Shown here one piece after another: positions 1 through 12,360 of a DNA stretch of 64,000 bases. Below the pieces are notes generated by a model that was not told where the DNA came from, searched no databases, and saw nothing but the letters and a program-made list of their open reading frames with translations. Source of the DNA: Enoplosus armatus (taxonomy: Eukaryota; Chordata; Actinopteri; Centrarchiformes; Enoplosidae); NCBI RefSeq assembly GCF_043641665.1, contig NC_092197.1, positions 14,576,148 through 14,640,147 on the forward strand, read 5' to 3'. The position numbers and the translations under genes were made by a program. Positions within the stretch are counted from its first letter, which is position 1, and every line of letters begins with the position of its first letter.

Positions 1-544
1 ATCATATTTGCAAAACTGGCATTGCTGTAAGAATGGAACTTGCTTGTGTAAATACAGAATGAACCAACAGATAGTAGGCCTAATAATGAAAACACAATTT
101 ATTGTAGTAAGCCTACAAGTTACTGCACATACTGTGGTTTTAAGCATGTTTTATGAACCATACATTTAGATAGTCAGATTCAATTTGAGATATCTCTCTC
201 TGGAATTTCACCAATACAATGGAGGTGAATGGAATTTAGTTTGTGGTTCAGCATTAAACAAACAAACAAAACATATTTTTCCAGAAACAGAAACAATCCA
301 CATCCACATAACACAATACAGTGTTCATTGGAACCACCGAGAAATAGTCCTTATGAAAACTGTCCACAGTGTGGTCTGTGGAAACCACCCCACCCATACC
401 CAACCCCCCAACCCCATTGGCCAAGCCCCCCCCCCCCCCCCTCACAAATCCCTATTTAACCCGTGGTTGTACAGAGAGACAACAAAACATCAGGAACATC
501 TTTACAATACACAATCCAGTACAATAGCACCCTGAGAAGCCTGA
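1..544. other. Upstream flank, no gene seen
   Basis: AT-rich single-copy-looking sequence with a C16 homopolymer at about 426-441. The short open frames here are not supported: composition is biased by the C tract and there are no splice-site pairs or recognisable motifs. Confidence 0.6.
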
Positions 545-1040
545 AATACTCAGTTTGTTGGTCTGTTGGTCCATTCATGGTCACCAGAGAATGAATGCTA
601 TGACTTTGGTGATCCCCTGACTTTTCATCTTGCGCTTCCACGAGGTTGGCATTTGTGTTTTTTAGTGAACTGTCTCAACATTGGATTGATTGGCATGAAA
701 TTTGGTAAACACCTTCATGTCCTCCTCGGGATGAATTGTACTGATCTTGGTGAACCCTGACTTTTAATCTAGTGCAGTCATCAGTTTATCCCACATTTGG
801 GTTTAAATGCAAAACTAATGACATTCCCATCAGCCGCAGCTGTGCTTTGTGTTTAATGCTAATTAGCAGATGTTAGCATGCTAAACCAAGATGGTAAAGC
901 ATTACACATCAGAATGTTAGAATTGCCATTGTGAGCATGTTAGCATGCTGACATTATCATTTAGCTCAAAGCACTGCCTAAGTACAGCTGCTATCATGGC
1001 TTTATGACAGGATTCAATTCAATTAAAAGTGCCACAAAAC
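545..1040 (+). mobile_element. Dispersed teleost repeat, copy 1 (non-autonomous DNA-transposon-like)
   Basis: This stretch carries the hallmarks of a very common percomorph repeat: phrases such as ggcatgaaatttggta, ctttggtgatcccctgac, tgcaaaactaatgacattccc and ttagcatgctgacatt. A second copy in the same orientation lies at 53165-53580 and a third, inverted, at 61740-61960. The copy is diverged and contains no long reading frame. I recognise the family by sight; its formal class is not certain. Confidence 0.75.
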
Positions 1041-1329
1041 TAAATTACTACAGATTGGATTCACCACCTTTCTGACACAGTTTTGTAGTCATCCCGGTCA
1101 TCCCTGAAGCTGTAGACCTAACATCACATTCTCACCTCGATGACATTATCTGATTTTCATTTAAACGCTTAATTCAGATATGAAGTTATTAAAAGTAAAA
1201 AAGTGTGGTTATTCCCTTGGAAGCATGAAAGAGCTCATGAAAAACAATGTCAATCTGCCTATTACAAAATGAGTTGTGTGCAAAGTTGATATTTTGGCCT
1301 GAGGACCAGGAATGTCTTCAACGAATTAT

Positions 1330-1535
1330 ATCCACATCCTGCCATTCAGTTTCAAAATACTTGGATCAAGGTGTTGGTCAAAGGGAACATAAGACCCGAT
1401 GGTGGCACTTGTAGACTCACATCATTAGGAATCATCCTCTGAGGATCATGAACATACCAAATACACAAAATCCATGATAACCTGGCTTGCAGACCGACAG
1501 AATGACCAACATCTCCTTTGTTAGGCGTTAACACA
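1330..1535 (-). mobile_element. Same teleost repeat family, inverted partial copy
   Basis: On the reverse strand this matches the same family as 545-1040. The + strand reads gatggtggcac, cattaggaatcatcctctgaggatcatgaac and accaaatacacaaaatccatg, which are complements of the family's ligand-like phrases in more decayed form. It faces the 545-1040 copy, so the pair may be two arms of one inverted element or two insertions. Confidence 0.55.
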
Positions 1536-2825
1536 AGGGACAAAAACTACACTGCTGTAACAGTAATTACAGTATCAGTATTTGGGACTAATGGTATGCA
1601 AAGCAGCTCATTGACTACTTTCATTTTTTCAAAGACCAGTATTTACAAACACACTATTTTTTTTGTGCCATCCACAATATTTTGATCGGTAGACTTGCAT
1701 TAGCCCTCATAAGAAGCTTTAACTCATCACCCTGACAACCACACCACAATGTGACATCATCTGTCATCGTTATCCAAGTCTTTGCTGTCGTCGGGGAAAC
1801 CCCTTTCAGGTCAACGTGGAATGATGGCATTGTGTACAGAGACAAAAGGCCCAAGATGAGGCAGTAATTATGTACACTCTTAATTTGATGTTGTGAAAAG
1901 TAACACAAAAGTCAGTTAATCTGTCAGAAATTTGAAAATAAGTGCAGAAAATGTCATATTTTCTATTGATGAAAATAATAAAGATTAGAGATAGAAACAT
2001 GTGAAAGGAATTGGTGACTGTTTAGTAACACAGCAACAGATGCTTTATATATGTTCAGGTTTTATCACCTTCTTTGTACACTAACAAGATGTTGCCATGT
2101 GTTTTGATGCCCAGAAAGCCAGAGAGGAACACCATTATGTTCTCCACAATCCAAACATAACAAGCTTATTTTCTTTAAATCACAACAGTGTTTTTATTAT
2201 TTTGTTATCTTGACATGGCAAGCTTGTCATGTTGAGACAGAAATAATTGTATTAGAATAATAAGTATTTGGTGGCTTAATTGCGAGAAAAAGAACAATAA
2301 ATGAGAAGTGATTACATGCCTCTTCAGCCTTCCATAGATAGCGTTCTTAGAAAAAAAACAAAGAACGAGCAAAAGCAAACAGCCAACAATTTCTTCACTA
2401 TGAATGAGCATCTGCTATGGAGAATGCAGGCCAATTTAATAAACACTGATCAGTGTCCAGAAGCAATTAGCATGTTGCTAGAGAGAGACGGAGAGCCGCA
2501 CAAAGAAAAGGAAAGGGAGAGCTCATATGCAATTGCCAAGTCCGCAGAAGGAGGCAGCACTCACCTGAGACCCAGCACAACATACTGTGGAAGAAATTCA
2601 CAGTTCACACTCTGCTCAGATGATGGGAAATGAGGGAACGGGGGTAGAGAAACAGAGGAAGTTAGGGGATGAAACGAAAAGCGGATGGAGAGGCAGGGAG
2701 AGGGAGAACAGAGGGATGAAACAAAGGGAGGAGAGAACGTCCCCAGATGGAGGGGCATACGGTGAGATGTGTAGCAGACAAAGCTGGCAAGCTGATGTGA
2801 CTCTGAGAGGAATAAAGGGACAGGG

Positions 2826-2827
<2 letters not shown>

Positions 2828-2859
<32 letters not shown>
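2828..2859. repeat. (GT)16 microsatellite
   Basis: Uninterrupted TG/GT dinucleotide run of about 32 bases, directly visible. Confidence 0.97.
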
Positions 2860-2860
<1 letters not shown>

Positions 2861-4517
2861 AGGTCTTTGATCACTCCTCAGAGAGTCATCACTCTCCATA
2901 CTCCGATCGTTAATGAAGATCCCCATTGAAAAATAAAAATCATATACAGTATCACAACACCTAATAATGCAAATAAACACAGCTTGTTACATGTTACATT
3001 ATGTACTGTATTTACTGGTGATTTAAAAGATACTCATTTGTTTTCTACGTGTTAGTTTTATTAGCCTGCAGAGGGCAATGAAACACTTCACTCTTCACAC
3101 AGTTTGTTTAAGCTCAATAATTCTTTCACACGGGAAAAAAAAGACTTACTTAAAAGTAAGCAATGATCTGTGTGTATGTGTGGACACATGCATCATGCAG
3201 GTGCATTTGTGAGTAAGTATGCATGTGTATAGGACTTATACATTTATCTCACTAACTTGTGACAGCGAGTTTCTTTGCAACGAGGTACAAACTATTTAAA
3301 AAAAGCAATGCCAACCAAAATTAAGATGTCCTTCATCTATGGTCTGCTTCTCCCTTGTCTCTTTCCATCCATCAAACCCTTTTCTTGATCTCTCTCTGGG
3401 GTATATTTACCAGCTTGGTCTGACGGCCTGCTGTATGGTAAAAACAGGACCTTTAATCGATCCAACACTGATTGATCTGCTGACTAATTAATAATGGATC
3501 AAGCTGGCTCAACCACTCTGCTCTTAGGTGCTCTGGTTTGCAGGACTGGAGGCAGGTCACAGGACCTGAGGTGAGAGTGGAGTATATTTCATCACCAGAC
3601 CTCCTATTTACTTGGGTAACAACAGATTTATATCAGTTTAGGTCAGGTGAGTGTTCAGAGAGGCTACTAATGTCTACCAGTTTAAATGCATCAGTATAAA
3701 CTTCAGTTATCCAATTAAACTAGCCATGTACAAATAAGTACAAATACCACAAGTTTGAGATGTTTTCTTCTCTGTGGTGACTGTGTATGTTTTGAAAGAA
3801 AAAAACTTTTACTTTTACCATTTAGTTCATTGATATGGTGTGGTTGATGTTACAGTAGTTAACTACGTATTGTATCCATGTACATGGATATTATGCCACA
3901 TGTGTGACCAACAGTGTTGTTACTGTACCTTCGTTACTCAGCTGTCGAAGATGCCTTTGAACATCTAAAAAATCCTCTACACCCACACATCAATCTTAGT
4001 TTACAGATTTCAGAGTCACAAACTGGACTGGAATCTGAAGCCCAATCTTCCAAAATCTTCCTTGCAAAAATCAATAGCTTTTGGAACTAAAGATGATGGT
4101 AAAATAAGTATTTTTTATGTTCTTTCTTGGACTGTCTAGCTTCTTCTCCACAACTGACATCTCTCAGGTGTGCAAAAGCTGTCTTTATTAATCTAAAAGC
4201 AGACCAGAGCCGAGACAAAAGGTCAAGTGGTGTCAAAGTGGCCAGGAAGTGGTGTAACTGAAGTCAATTATTGATTAGCCCAGTGTATTGATATGGATAC
4301 AGACACCTCAGACTGTCTGAGGACCAGCTTCTTTGTCATGTATATAAAGAAAAGAAGAGAGAGCGCATGTGTTTCACTTTTCTATTGTTTTCCGTTAGTT
4401 TGATTATGTCTTTAGGATTGTAGGTCCCAAGATATTTGTTTTCATCTGGTGTGTGTATTTACTTTTGTATTCAATATGTAATTTGTCCTCTGCAATAGTG
4501 TTACCTCAACTTTCATA

Positions 4518-4552
4518 CCAATAAAGCTTATTCAAGTTTGATTTGATTATTG
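4518..4552 (+). mobile_element. Possible LINE 3' tail
   Basis: The phrase accaataaagcttattcaa followed by tttgatttgattattg resembles the polyadenylation-like ends of several fish non-LTR retrotransposons. Only the tail is visible and no reverse transcriptase frame lies upstream, so this is a weak call. Confidence 0.3.
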
Positions 4553-5353
4553 AATATGGTACTGCCAGCAAATGTCTGTGTGCTCACTGCAACTTGAGGT
4601 CTTTTCATTTAATGACACTCCACACCAGATGGAGCACCATGCAAATCAAAGCGTTAATGATGCGTCTTTGTAGTCACCGCTTCTGCAGACATTTAAATGC
4701 GAGACAGTCCAGACTCAATCTAATCTTTACTGGAAATGAGCCGAGGAATGTGGAACATGATGTAAATTCTCGAAATTCTCACCTAAAATGTCCAACCTCT
4801 GTCCTTTCCAAGTAATTCAGCTCAGAACTAACATGAATGCTATTGAGATTCTGAGCAGCTATGCTTGCTAACTGATGTAAAGGTAATATTTTCTGACAAA
4901 CCCAGCTGGTTTCACACCTGTCTCTGCAAGCATAACAGGTTTCATTATCATGCAGTGTAATAAATTTGAATCAACAACACATTTTAATACTAATCTTAAC
5001 GGTAAACAAACCAAAAGTGCAAAGTGTCTTTTTGGTATCAAGTGGCAAAATTATATTTGGTTGATGACAATTAAAAATGAATTACTAATTCAAGATATAG
5101 TGTAGATATGAAGCTGCAAGAGGCTTGTAATTCAAGATGTTTCCATGAGCAGCAAATAAATCGAGTTGTATGATGCCAAAATGAGCAGCTGTGAGCATCA
5201 TGCAAACCATGCAACCACACTTAGGAATCACGAAGGAGATAAGTATGTGAACAAACATGTTGGCCAGGGGGTTCATGGGTGAGCTTGTGTGTTTCTGTTG
5301 AATTCATGAGACATCTGGCATCCCTGAACCCCCTGCCCTCCATCCCAACATAA

Positions 5354-5384
<31 letters not shown>

Positions 5385-5385
5385 C
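5354..5385. repeat. (CA)n microsatellite
   Basis: CA repeat followed by imperfect CA units; directly visible. Confidence 0.95.
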
Positions 5386-5589
5386 TCACAGACCTGAATA
5401 ATGAGGTGTCATGTCTCCCTCACACCCTGGGACCTCCATTCATGCCTCATCCATTCATGTCATCTTCCAAATCCATCTCTCACGCTGTAACTCTCCCATG
5501 TTACACGCTCTCTCTCTCTCCCAATCACACACACACAGAAACACACACGATGGAGAAGATGGAGGTCAGGTCGTGGTGCTGAGAGATGA

Positions 5590-5880
5590 GGCTTCTATTG
5601 AGAATAATTACAGTTGAGGATTGGCTGCTCCCTGGCCTCTCCAGTATAAACATCTCCTATTGGTCAGGCTTGCTCATTTCTGGCCTACCAGCTGCCCTGT
5701 TTGTCTCAGGTGGTAAAAGCGATTATTATGATTAATGAAGATATTATTTATCATAGCAGATAATTTGACAGCAGAGCTGGCTCTAGCTGCTTCTCTACAG
5801 TGGCTGCCATTGTTAAGGTTCTCATAATTTATCTGCCCTGCATCTGTCTTGCATACTCGTGTGAAAATTACCAAATACTG
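5590..5880. promoter_or_regulatory. Candidate conserved noncoding element
   Basis: A repeat-free stretch of balanced complexity between simple-sequence tracts, with several homeodomain-type TAAT/ATTA cores (attattatgattaatgaag and nearby), a cattgtt SOX-like site and a caggtg E-box near 5708. This kind of composition is common in enhancers around developmental genes such as Eph receptors. No alignment was possible, so it is only a candidate. Confidence 0.25.
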
Positions 5881-6334
5881 AGGTGAAATGAGAATAATTT
5901 TACAAGCAATTTGTAAGAAGAATATGGAAATATCTTGTCACTTTTGTGCGTGGTTATTATTGCACTTACTGCATTTACTTTTACTCTACGAAACAGTCTT
6001 GTTTTAGTGCTGCTTCTAAAGACAGCTGCCAGATGATTGCACTACAAATGTGGCCTCAACTGATTGTGATGGAAAAAAAGACCCTGAGTCCTTACATTCC
6101 GAAAATTACAAAAGATACAGACATATTGTATTGGCACACAATTCAATAACCAGCTGGTTATGATGGAGGTGGAGGTATATGCAGTTTACAGTATGGTGCC
6201 TCCACTGACGCACTCATGATGTTACAAAATCAAAAAATGTTGGTCCAGATGCCACTATCAGCAGGATGACATCATTTATTTGTGTCCTTAAAAACCGTTA
6301 CAAATTACAGTTGAAAAGTAAATCCATTTTATAA
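5881..6334. other. Gene-free AT-rich flank
   Basis: No gene, repeat family or regulatory motif could be supported here. Confidence 0.5.
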
Positions 6335-6535
6335 TCTGACACGGATGTGGTTAAGGTTTATGGATCGGTGGATAGGTTTAGGCACAAAACTGACTTGGTT
6401 AGGTTTAGCATAGGTACTTTGTTAAGGATAGAAAAACATTGTGGTTTGGGTTAAAATGACTACTTTTGTACGGTTAGGAGAGCGTCCTCATCATGGTTAC
6501 AATAATACAAATTGTGTTAAGGTTATTGAACAACA
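6335..6535 (+). repeat. Dispersed teleost GGTTAGGTTTAGG-type repeat
   Basis: Contains gtggttaaggtttatgg, taggtttaggcacaaaac, ttggttaggtttagcatagg and tggtttgggttaaaatgac, the characteristic chain of a dispersed fish repeat. The open frame across it is a by-product of the repeat. Confidence 0.55.
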
Positions 6536-7549
6536 TTGGTCATCCATCCAGCCCAGCCGCCTCCCTGTGCAGATTTTTTTTGCTCTCTATCAGCGTCACC
6601 TGACTTCTTCCTTTGCTCCCATCATAACTACGAAGACTGCTAGAGGGTTTTGTCACTTGAACATAAACATATGCTGTTTTGGTGCACTTGCTGAAATGAC
6701 GCTGAAATGTTTTTCTGGGATGACAATCTCCTAACTGAACTAATGCGAAGGAATGTTTAATTCCTGTTTACTGCACTTCTCTATAAACACAATTTACAAT
6801 AACTCCATTTAAGTATCATTCTCATGAATTGCATACTTTAAGCTTTCTTATTTTGCTGAATTGTTGTGATGGAGCGTAATAAAGCAGACGAGCATCATTT
6901 CCATTTTAAGTGTAACATAGACGTTTTAAGGAAACATTTTTTAAAAAGCTGTTGTTGAGATAAAATGTGTTAATAATGTTGCCACATACTTCCAGACTTG
7001 GTTTAGACTCTGGTAGCATTTATCTATCCACACAGAGCATCTACCTTAAATAAATTGTCATCCAAAATCAAGCCGCAGAACTGCTTTGAATCCCTTTTCA
7101 CAGCTACCTTCATTGTTTAAATATTCAGGCTTTTCAACATCAAAAATTCACAAAGAAAGCACAAATATATCAAAAATGTCAACACTGAGTATGAAGCCAT
7201 TAGCAGGTCTTGGTTTTCTGCCATCAAAAATTTGCTCCCAGTAAATGTTCTTTTTGAGTATCAAAAACTTTCTCCTTTAAAAGTTTAAGAGTTTGTCCCA
7301 CTGGCTAATGGAGCTGCGATGAACTGATCTCAATCCCTGTGTGTGTGTGTGTGTGTGTGTTTAGAGCCATCAATAATGGCTCTGTGATTCTGTGATTCAG
7401 TAAGTTAAGGTGACAAGGACACATGCACACCAACAGACACACACAAGGTGCACACACACCTCACGTCATGTAACCTCGATTACCTAAAGGTTATGTGTTG
7501 CTGAAGACAGCTTCATAACACTGCTGAGAGAGGCAGGTCTCTCAACAAC

Positions 7550-7551
<2 letters not shown>

Positions 7552-7609
<58 letters not shown>
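7552..7609. repeat. (TG)29 microsatellite
   Basis: The longest uninterrupted TG run in the window, 58 bases; likely polymorphic. Confidence 0.97.
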
Positions 7610-7610
<1 letters not shown>

Positions 7611-7963
7611 AGACAGCAAACATTAATGAGTGGACAGACTAATCTAATCTAACTATTATTCATATTTTCTCCTATGCCTTTTTGTTCGTCTGCTCAAATA
7701 TTGGGGAACAGACAAAGAGAGAAAGGGAGAGAGTGGTGATAAATAAAGGAGGACGGGAGGTTGAATGGACAGAAGTAGATGTGAGGTAGATAGAGAGAAG
7801 GAGGCAGCCAGCACAGGTGTCAGGAGGGTTTGGAGGGAGGATGGGAGCGCCATCATTTATTCAGTCAGTATGTAAATAGTGTGAAGTATAATACTATTAG
7901 CTGTGATTATGTTAGGCAGCTATTTCAGGAGAGAATCTGCACCCAGCTGCTTTCACAGATGTT

Positions 7964-8004
7964 AGAGGAGAGGAGAGGAGAGGAGAGGAGAGGAGAGGAG
8001 AGAG
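7964..8004. repeat. (GGAGA)n pentanucleotide array
   Basis: About eight near-perfect GGAGA units on the + strand, an all-purine tract. Confidence 0.95.
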
Positions 8005-8413
8005 ACCAGAAAAAAACAAGAGGTGAAGCATATGTTGCAGGAAACATAGTGGAGAAGACAGACAAAGAGGAGAGGCAAAGAGAGGAGAGATTGATGTAAC
8101 TTCCCATGCATGCAACCAAAGTATTTATTAAAGTCAGCCAAGCCATATACAGTCCGTGCGGGTATTAATGTTATTTATTGTGTCCATGCTCCTACATAAA
8201 GTGTCCGTGCACTTGCATGTCTGTAAAAAGAAGACGTCCTCCCCTATGGGTAAGTACGTGAGTGTTTGCTTCCCTGACTATGTGTGGTTTTCCGTGCGTA
8301 TGTGTGCGTGTTCATACTGCGTACATCTTTCTATAACAGCCTCCCTGTAAAATCATGTATTGGCACACAAGCGTGCAGATCCAGCATCTATGTGTGCAAG
8401 AATGTGCTTATGA

Positions 8414-8440
8414 GTGTGTGTGTGTGTGTGTGTGTGTGTG
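8414..8440. repeat. (GT)13 microsatellite
   Basis: GT run visible directly. Confidence 0.95.
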
Positions 8441-10935
8441 CACCCGCTAGTCCTCTTCCCGCCTCTGTTCCTGTGTTGAGGTATCCTTGTTCTCTGTATT
8501 GTGATGTTTTTATCTGTGTGTGATTGCTACAGTTCCCCTCAGCCAAAACACACAGCTCTCTGAAGGCACACACAGTGCCAGCTTTAGCCGCCCTCTGAGG
8601 AGTGTACGTCAATAAAATATGAGCCCCGGCATACACACAGCCTAACAAACACTCACGCTAGCCCACACATTAACACACACACTGAGGCCTGCCTCAGCCT
8701 CTGAGTTTACACTGCTGTGAACATGAACGCTAAGTGGAAGTTTGCACGCAAACATGGCGGCCACAGGAGTTACCTCAGGCCAGCTGCTCTGTCATCCAGT
8801 GAATCAAGCGCACCCTTGTGTTCCCTGCCCATCATCACCGAATCTGATTTGACTGTGGGATATGTTTAATTAATGAGCACCGTTTGTCCTTTTATATCCT
8901 GGCGTGATCTTTCAAGACCTTCCCATCACTCCTACCCCCAGCAAGGAAGGGAAAGAGGAAGATTGAGGAAGAGTGACACGTGTGAGAGCGCAGAAAGAGA
9001 GAGTGGTTCCCACATGGGAATGTGTGCGTGTTGGGCTCGCGTGGGAACTGTTGGTGCAGCAGGCTTGTTTGTTGGTGCATCGAGTGACAGCAACAAACTT
9101 CATGGGAGAGTTCTTCGGGCTGAAAGGCTTTAAGTGGGCATCTCAGCGCAGCAGAGGATCAGAGAGATGAGAGGGCAAACACAGCATGGACACACACACA
9201 CAGTTCATGTGCACATATATCGCAGCTACTCACTAAGGCTTGGTAAAGACGGCCACCTTGCCGCTATCAATTGGGCAGTTTTAACCAAAAAAGAAGACAA
9301 CGTAAAAATGTCAAAAGCTAGAGTTTGCCACTGTACTGTGGTTTGGACCAAAGAGGAAAACTGATGTGATCATGCAATAAAAGCTAATCCCTGAAACCAA
9401 ATTATTTTGCCAACCTTAGTTGGTTAGATCACACCAACTGACTTTTAGAAGTGAAGAAGATGCTCATTGCATTGGTACAAGGACTGAATAAATGTGACAG
9501 TTGAAGCTCAAAGTGTAAAGCATATTTCATCATACTACCCTTAACACAAGTGGTTTTGTGTCAGTTACTTTTATTTGTTTTATGCGGATGACATAAAAAT
9601 TGTTTCTTTCAATTTCCTTGCTACAAATTTACTAAACGTCTCTCCATTCTGTTTTCCAACAACCAAGTGTCACTGCAAATGCCCACTTATGCCATGTCCA
9701 GCAGTGACTCTTCGAACCAAAGCTGAACTGCCTCCTTGGACCAATCTATGCCAGAACTGGACTACATAGAATAATCTCCAAGTGTCACCAGATGTGTTTG
9801 CCTTGATCTCCCTCCTGTTGTCATTCATTCAGCTTATCGTCTGGAATAGAACTGCCTCTGATGTCCTTCATAAATTTCTAAGGAGCCCAGAGAGAGCTCC
9901 AAGAGGTTTCTCGGCAATAATATCACAACTCCCAGGACAACTGGGGCCACCAGGTTCACTTTCCTCTCGATTTATCAAATGCTCCATGTATGAGCTCCAT
10001 ATATGGGCTTCTAACCCTATTAGAGACAGCAATGTGCCCCCCCTGTAGGACACACCTCCTCTATGCACGAGCCCTGACAAGTTGCCAGTGGAGTGACAAG
10101 GATATGATCCCTCAGTGGCTTCCCACACTTCCTTTGTTTCTCCTGCTCCACTTAGTTATTTAGAGGGTTTTTTAAACCAAATCCACATTATCAGTGAGTC
10201 ATGACAGTTACACCTTGTGTACACTAGACATGTTTTAACTGTGTTTTTAAGTTCACCTCACATTTTTCTTACAGATAGGGTCAAGTATTTTTTTCTACCC
10301 ACACTCGAGGAGTGCACATTTGAGTGTGAGCTCTGCAAAAAGACCTTTGAGTGTGCAGTAGTTTAAAGTACAGGTATATATATGGTGTGAGTATACTTCC
10401 GAAACACACCCGATTCAACAAACTTAGGACCCTTTGAACCACAGAAATGCTTTGCCTCATTCAAGTTTGAAGCTCTGTGCCCTGTAACAGTTCTGTCAAA
10501 CTTTACTAATTAGTATTGACAATGAGAATTGGATTTATATTAATGAGTGTGTTATCACTTTAGATCCAGACTATTGGGGTATTTCATGGTCTGGCTGGGG
10601 GGACATCAAGCGTGGATTGACGTTCACAGACCTTTATGAGCTCAATGCTCAGACACAAATTAAGCTAGAGCCATTGAGTACAGTGACAGTTTTCTGACCA
10701 TAAGTAAAATTTCCAGGTCTGAAAAAGTCTGACATTGAACATGTAATGTCCTTAGAATTATTCATAGCCACCTTTTCAATAAATGGGTGGAATATCATTT
10801 GTAAGCCATTATATTTTGCTTTTGTTTACTGTCTCATAACAGCTGTCTCATCTCTTTCTCTCACCCCCTCTTTATACTTTCCCCATCTTTCCCTTTCTAC
10901 CCTTTGTCTTCTCCAATTGTTTCTTTAGGTCCCCA

Positions 10936-10970
10936 TTTCTTTCTTTCTTTCTTTCTTTTTTTTTTCTTTC
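10936..10970. repeat. (CTTT)n tract
   Basis: TTTC/CTTT tetranucleotide repeat passing into a T run; pure pyrimidine. Confidence 0.92.
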
Positions 10971-12089
10971 TCACCTCTGTGAATGTACAGGGGTGCTCAT
11001 TAAAGCCATTCTTTATCATTTAATGAAGCCATTGGATTAGAGGTGATGCATTGACCACTCAAAGGGGAGAAGTGGGAGGGAGTGAGGAGGAGGGGAAGGA
11101 AATCAGCTGCTCGTAGCACCAAGTGAACATGTGTTTGATCAATACTAATAAGACTACACAAAATTGTTTGACAATAACGCCTTTGTTTATTTAGTTGCAC
11201 CATGTAGAAAAAGGCATTCGACCATCATCGTCTTTCAGTTGAATTTTCAGTCGCATGAGAATATGGAAACATTTGATTGCATTCCTGCAGAAAGAGAAAT
11301 AAGGTGTTTCTATGATGGACACTTTGAGTACCAGAGAAGACATACAAAGGATTCAGATATTCTCACACAGACACTATTTATTATCATAAATGTGACATCT
11401 AACTCTACATTAGCGCTATGTATTTTCTACATTATTTTATCCTGCTTGATAGAAGAATACTTCATTTTGTCATTTTTCCAGTGTGAATAAAACCTTTACT
11501 GGTTGTCTTTAAGGCTACTGCGAACTGTGTAGTCAACACTGTTTTCTTTTCTTTAATGTACTCCAAAAATACATAAAAAGTATAATTTCAACATACTGTG
11601 GCATATCTGAAGTACTTTTAACGCACTACATCCAACTGAAAATGTTGCAGTTTAACAAAACTTTAGTATATCACTTCTAAACATATAATAGGTATACTAT
11701 ATACTGTAGAAAATGCACTTTGTTTAAACTTGAGAACACACTCAAATATTTGCAACTGAAAGTTGAGCATGAAAAAATGACACACATCTTTCTGTGACTT
11801 TGGTTGCCTCTAAGGAGGAGAGGTAAAGAACATATATCTGATCCAATATTCATATTCAGACCACATAAGAAAAACTTTTGATATTCAGTTTGAAGAGGAG
11901 CAGGACTTAAAGTTTTGTCCTGATGTCGATCCTTGGGGGGATAGAAACATCAATGAGGTGTTGGAGCTTTTAAGTGTTTATGCAGGCTGCGCTTGTATCC
12001 TCCTGACTCCAACCAAGGAGACTGTACTGTGTGCAGCTAGCTGTGTCAATATTGAGATATCTCAGCTTAAAGAGACTAGAGAGCATGCA

Positions 12090-12360
12090 GGCTCATTTCT
12101 CTCTTGCTGTTGTTCTTCTCTTTTCCCCTCTTGATTCTCTTTCATATCCTTCTCTTTCCCTCTCTATCAACACTTTCTTTCTTGTTGCTTTTTCCATCTG
12201 TCTCACCATCACTCACCTCTCTCACTTTTCATTCCTCTGCCTTCCATTCAATACCTGAGTCTGTCCCTGTTTCTCTTTTTTACTATTTCCAGTTCTGACT
12301 CGTTTAATCTGTCCACACTCTCTTGGCCATTTCTCTCTTCTATTTTTTTTGTTCTTCTGT
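12090..12360. repeat. Pyrimidine-rich tract on + strand
   Basis: About 270 bases dominated by C and T (ctctctttccctctc-like), not a simple tandem repeat. Open frames in several phases across it are composition artefacts. Confidence 0.7.

Larger units (their letters stand above)
1541..5589. other. Gene-free flank with simple repeats
   Basis: No exon, RNA gene or promoter could be supported. The stretch holds (GT)16 at 2828-2859, a (CA)n tract near 5354-5385, a purine-rich patch at 2620-2720, a possible LINE tail near 4518-4552 and otherwise AT-rich unique-looking sequence. Reading frames over 2587-2980 follow the GT repeat and are low complexity. Confidence 0.55.
6536..12089. other. Gene-free flank with microsatellites
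   Basis: Holds GT runs at 7339-7360, 7552-7609 and 8414-8440, a GGAGA array at 7964-8004, a CTTT tract at 10936-10970 and otherwise unremarkable AT-rich sequence. A YADD-like tetrapeptide near 9.58 kb was examined and rejected as a retrotransposon signature. No splice-flanked exon was recognised. Confidence 0.5.

Noticed and set aside
9575..9769. YADD-like tetrapeptide, as in the catalytic box of reverse transcriptases
   Set aside because: The residues on either side do not match any reverse transcriptase block and the frame closes soon after; a four-residue match is expected by chance.
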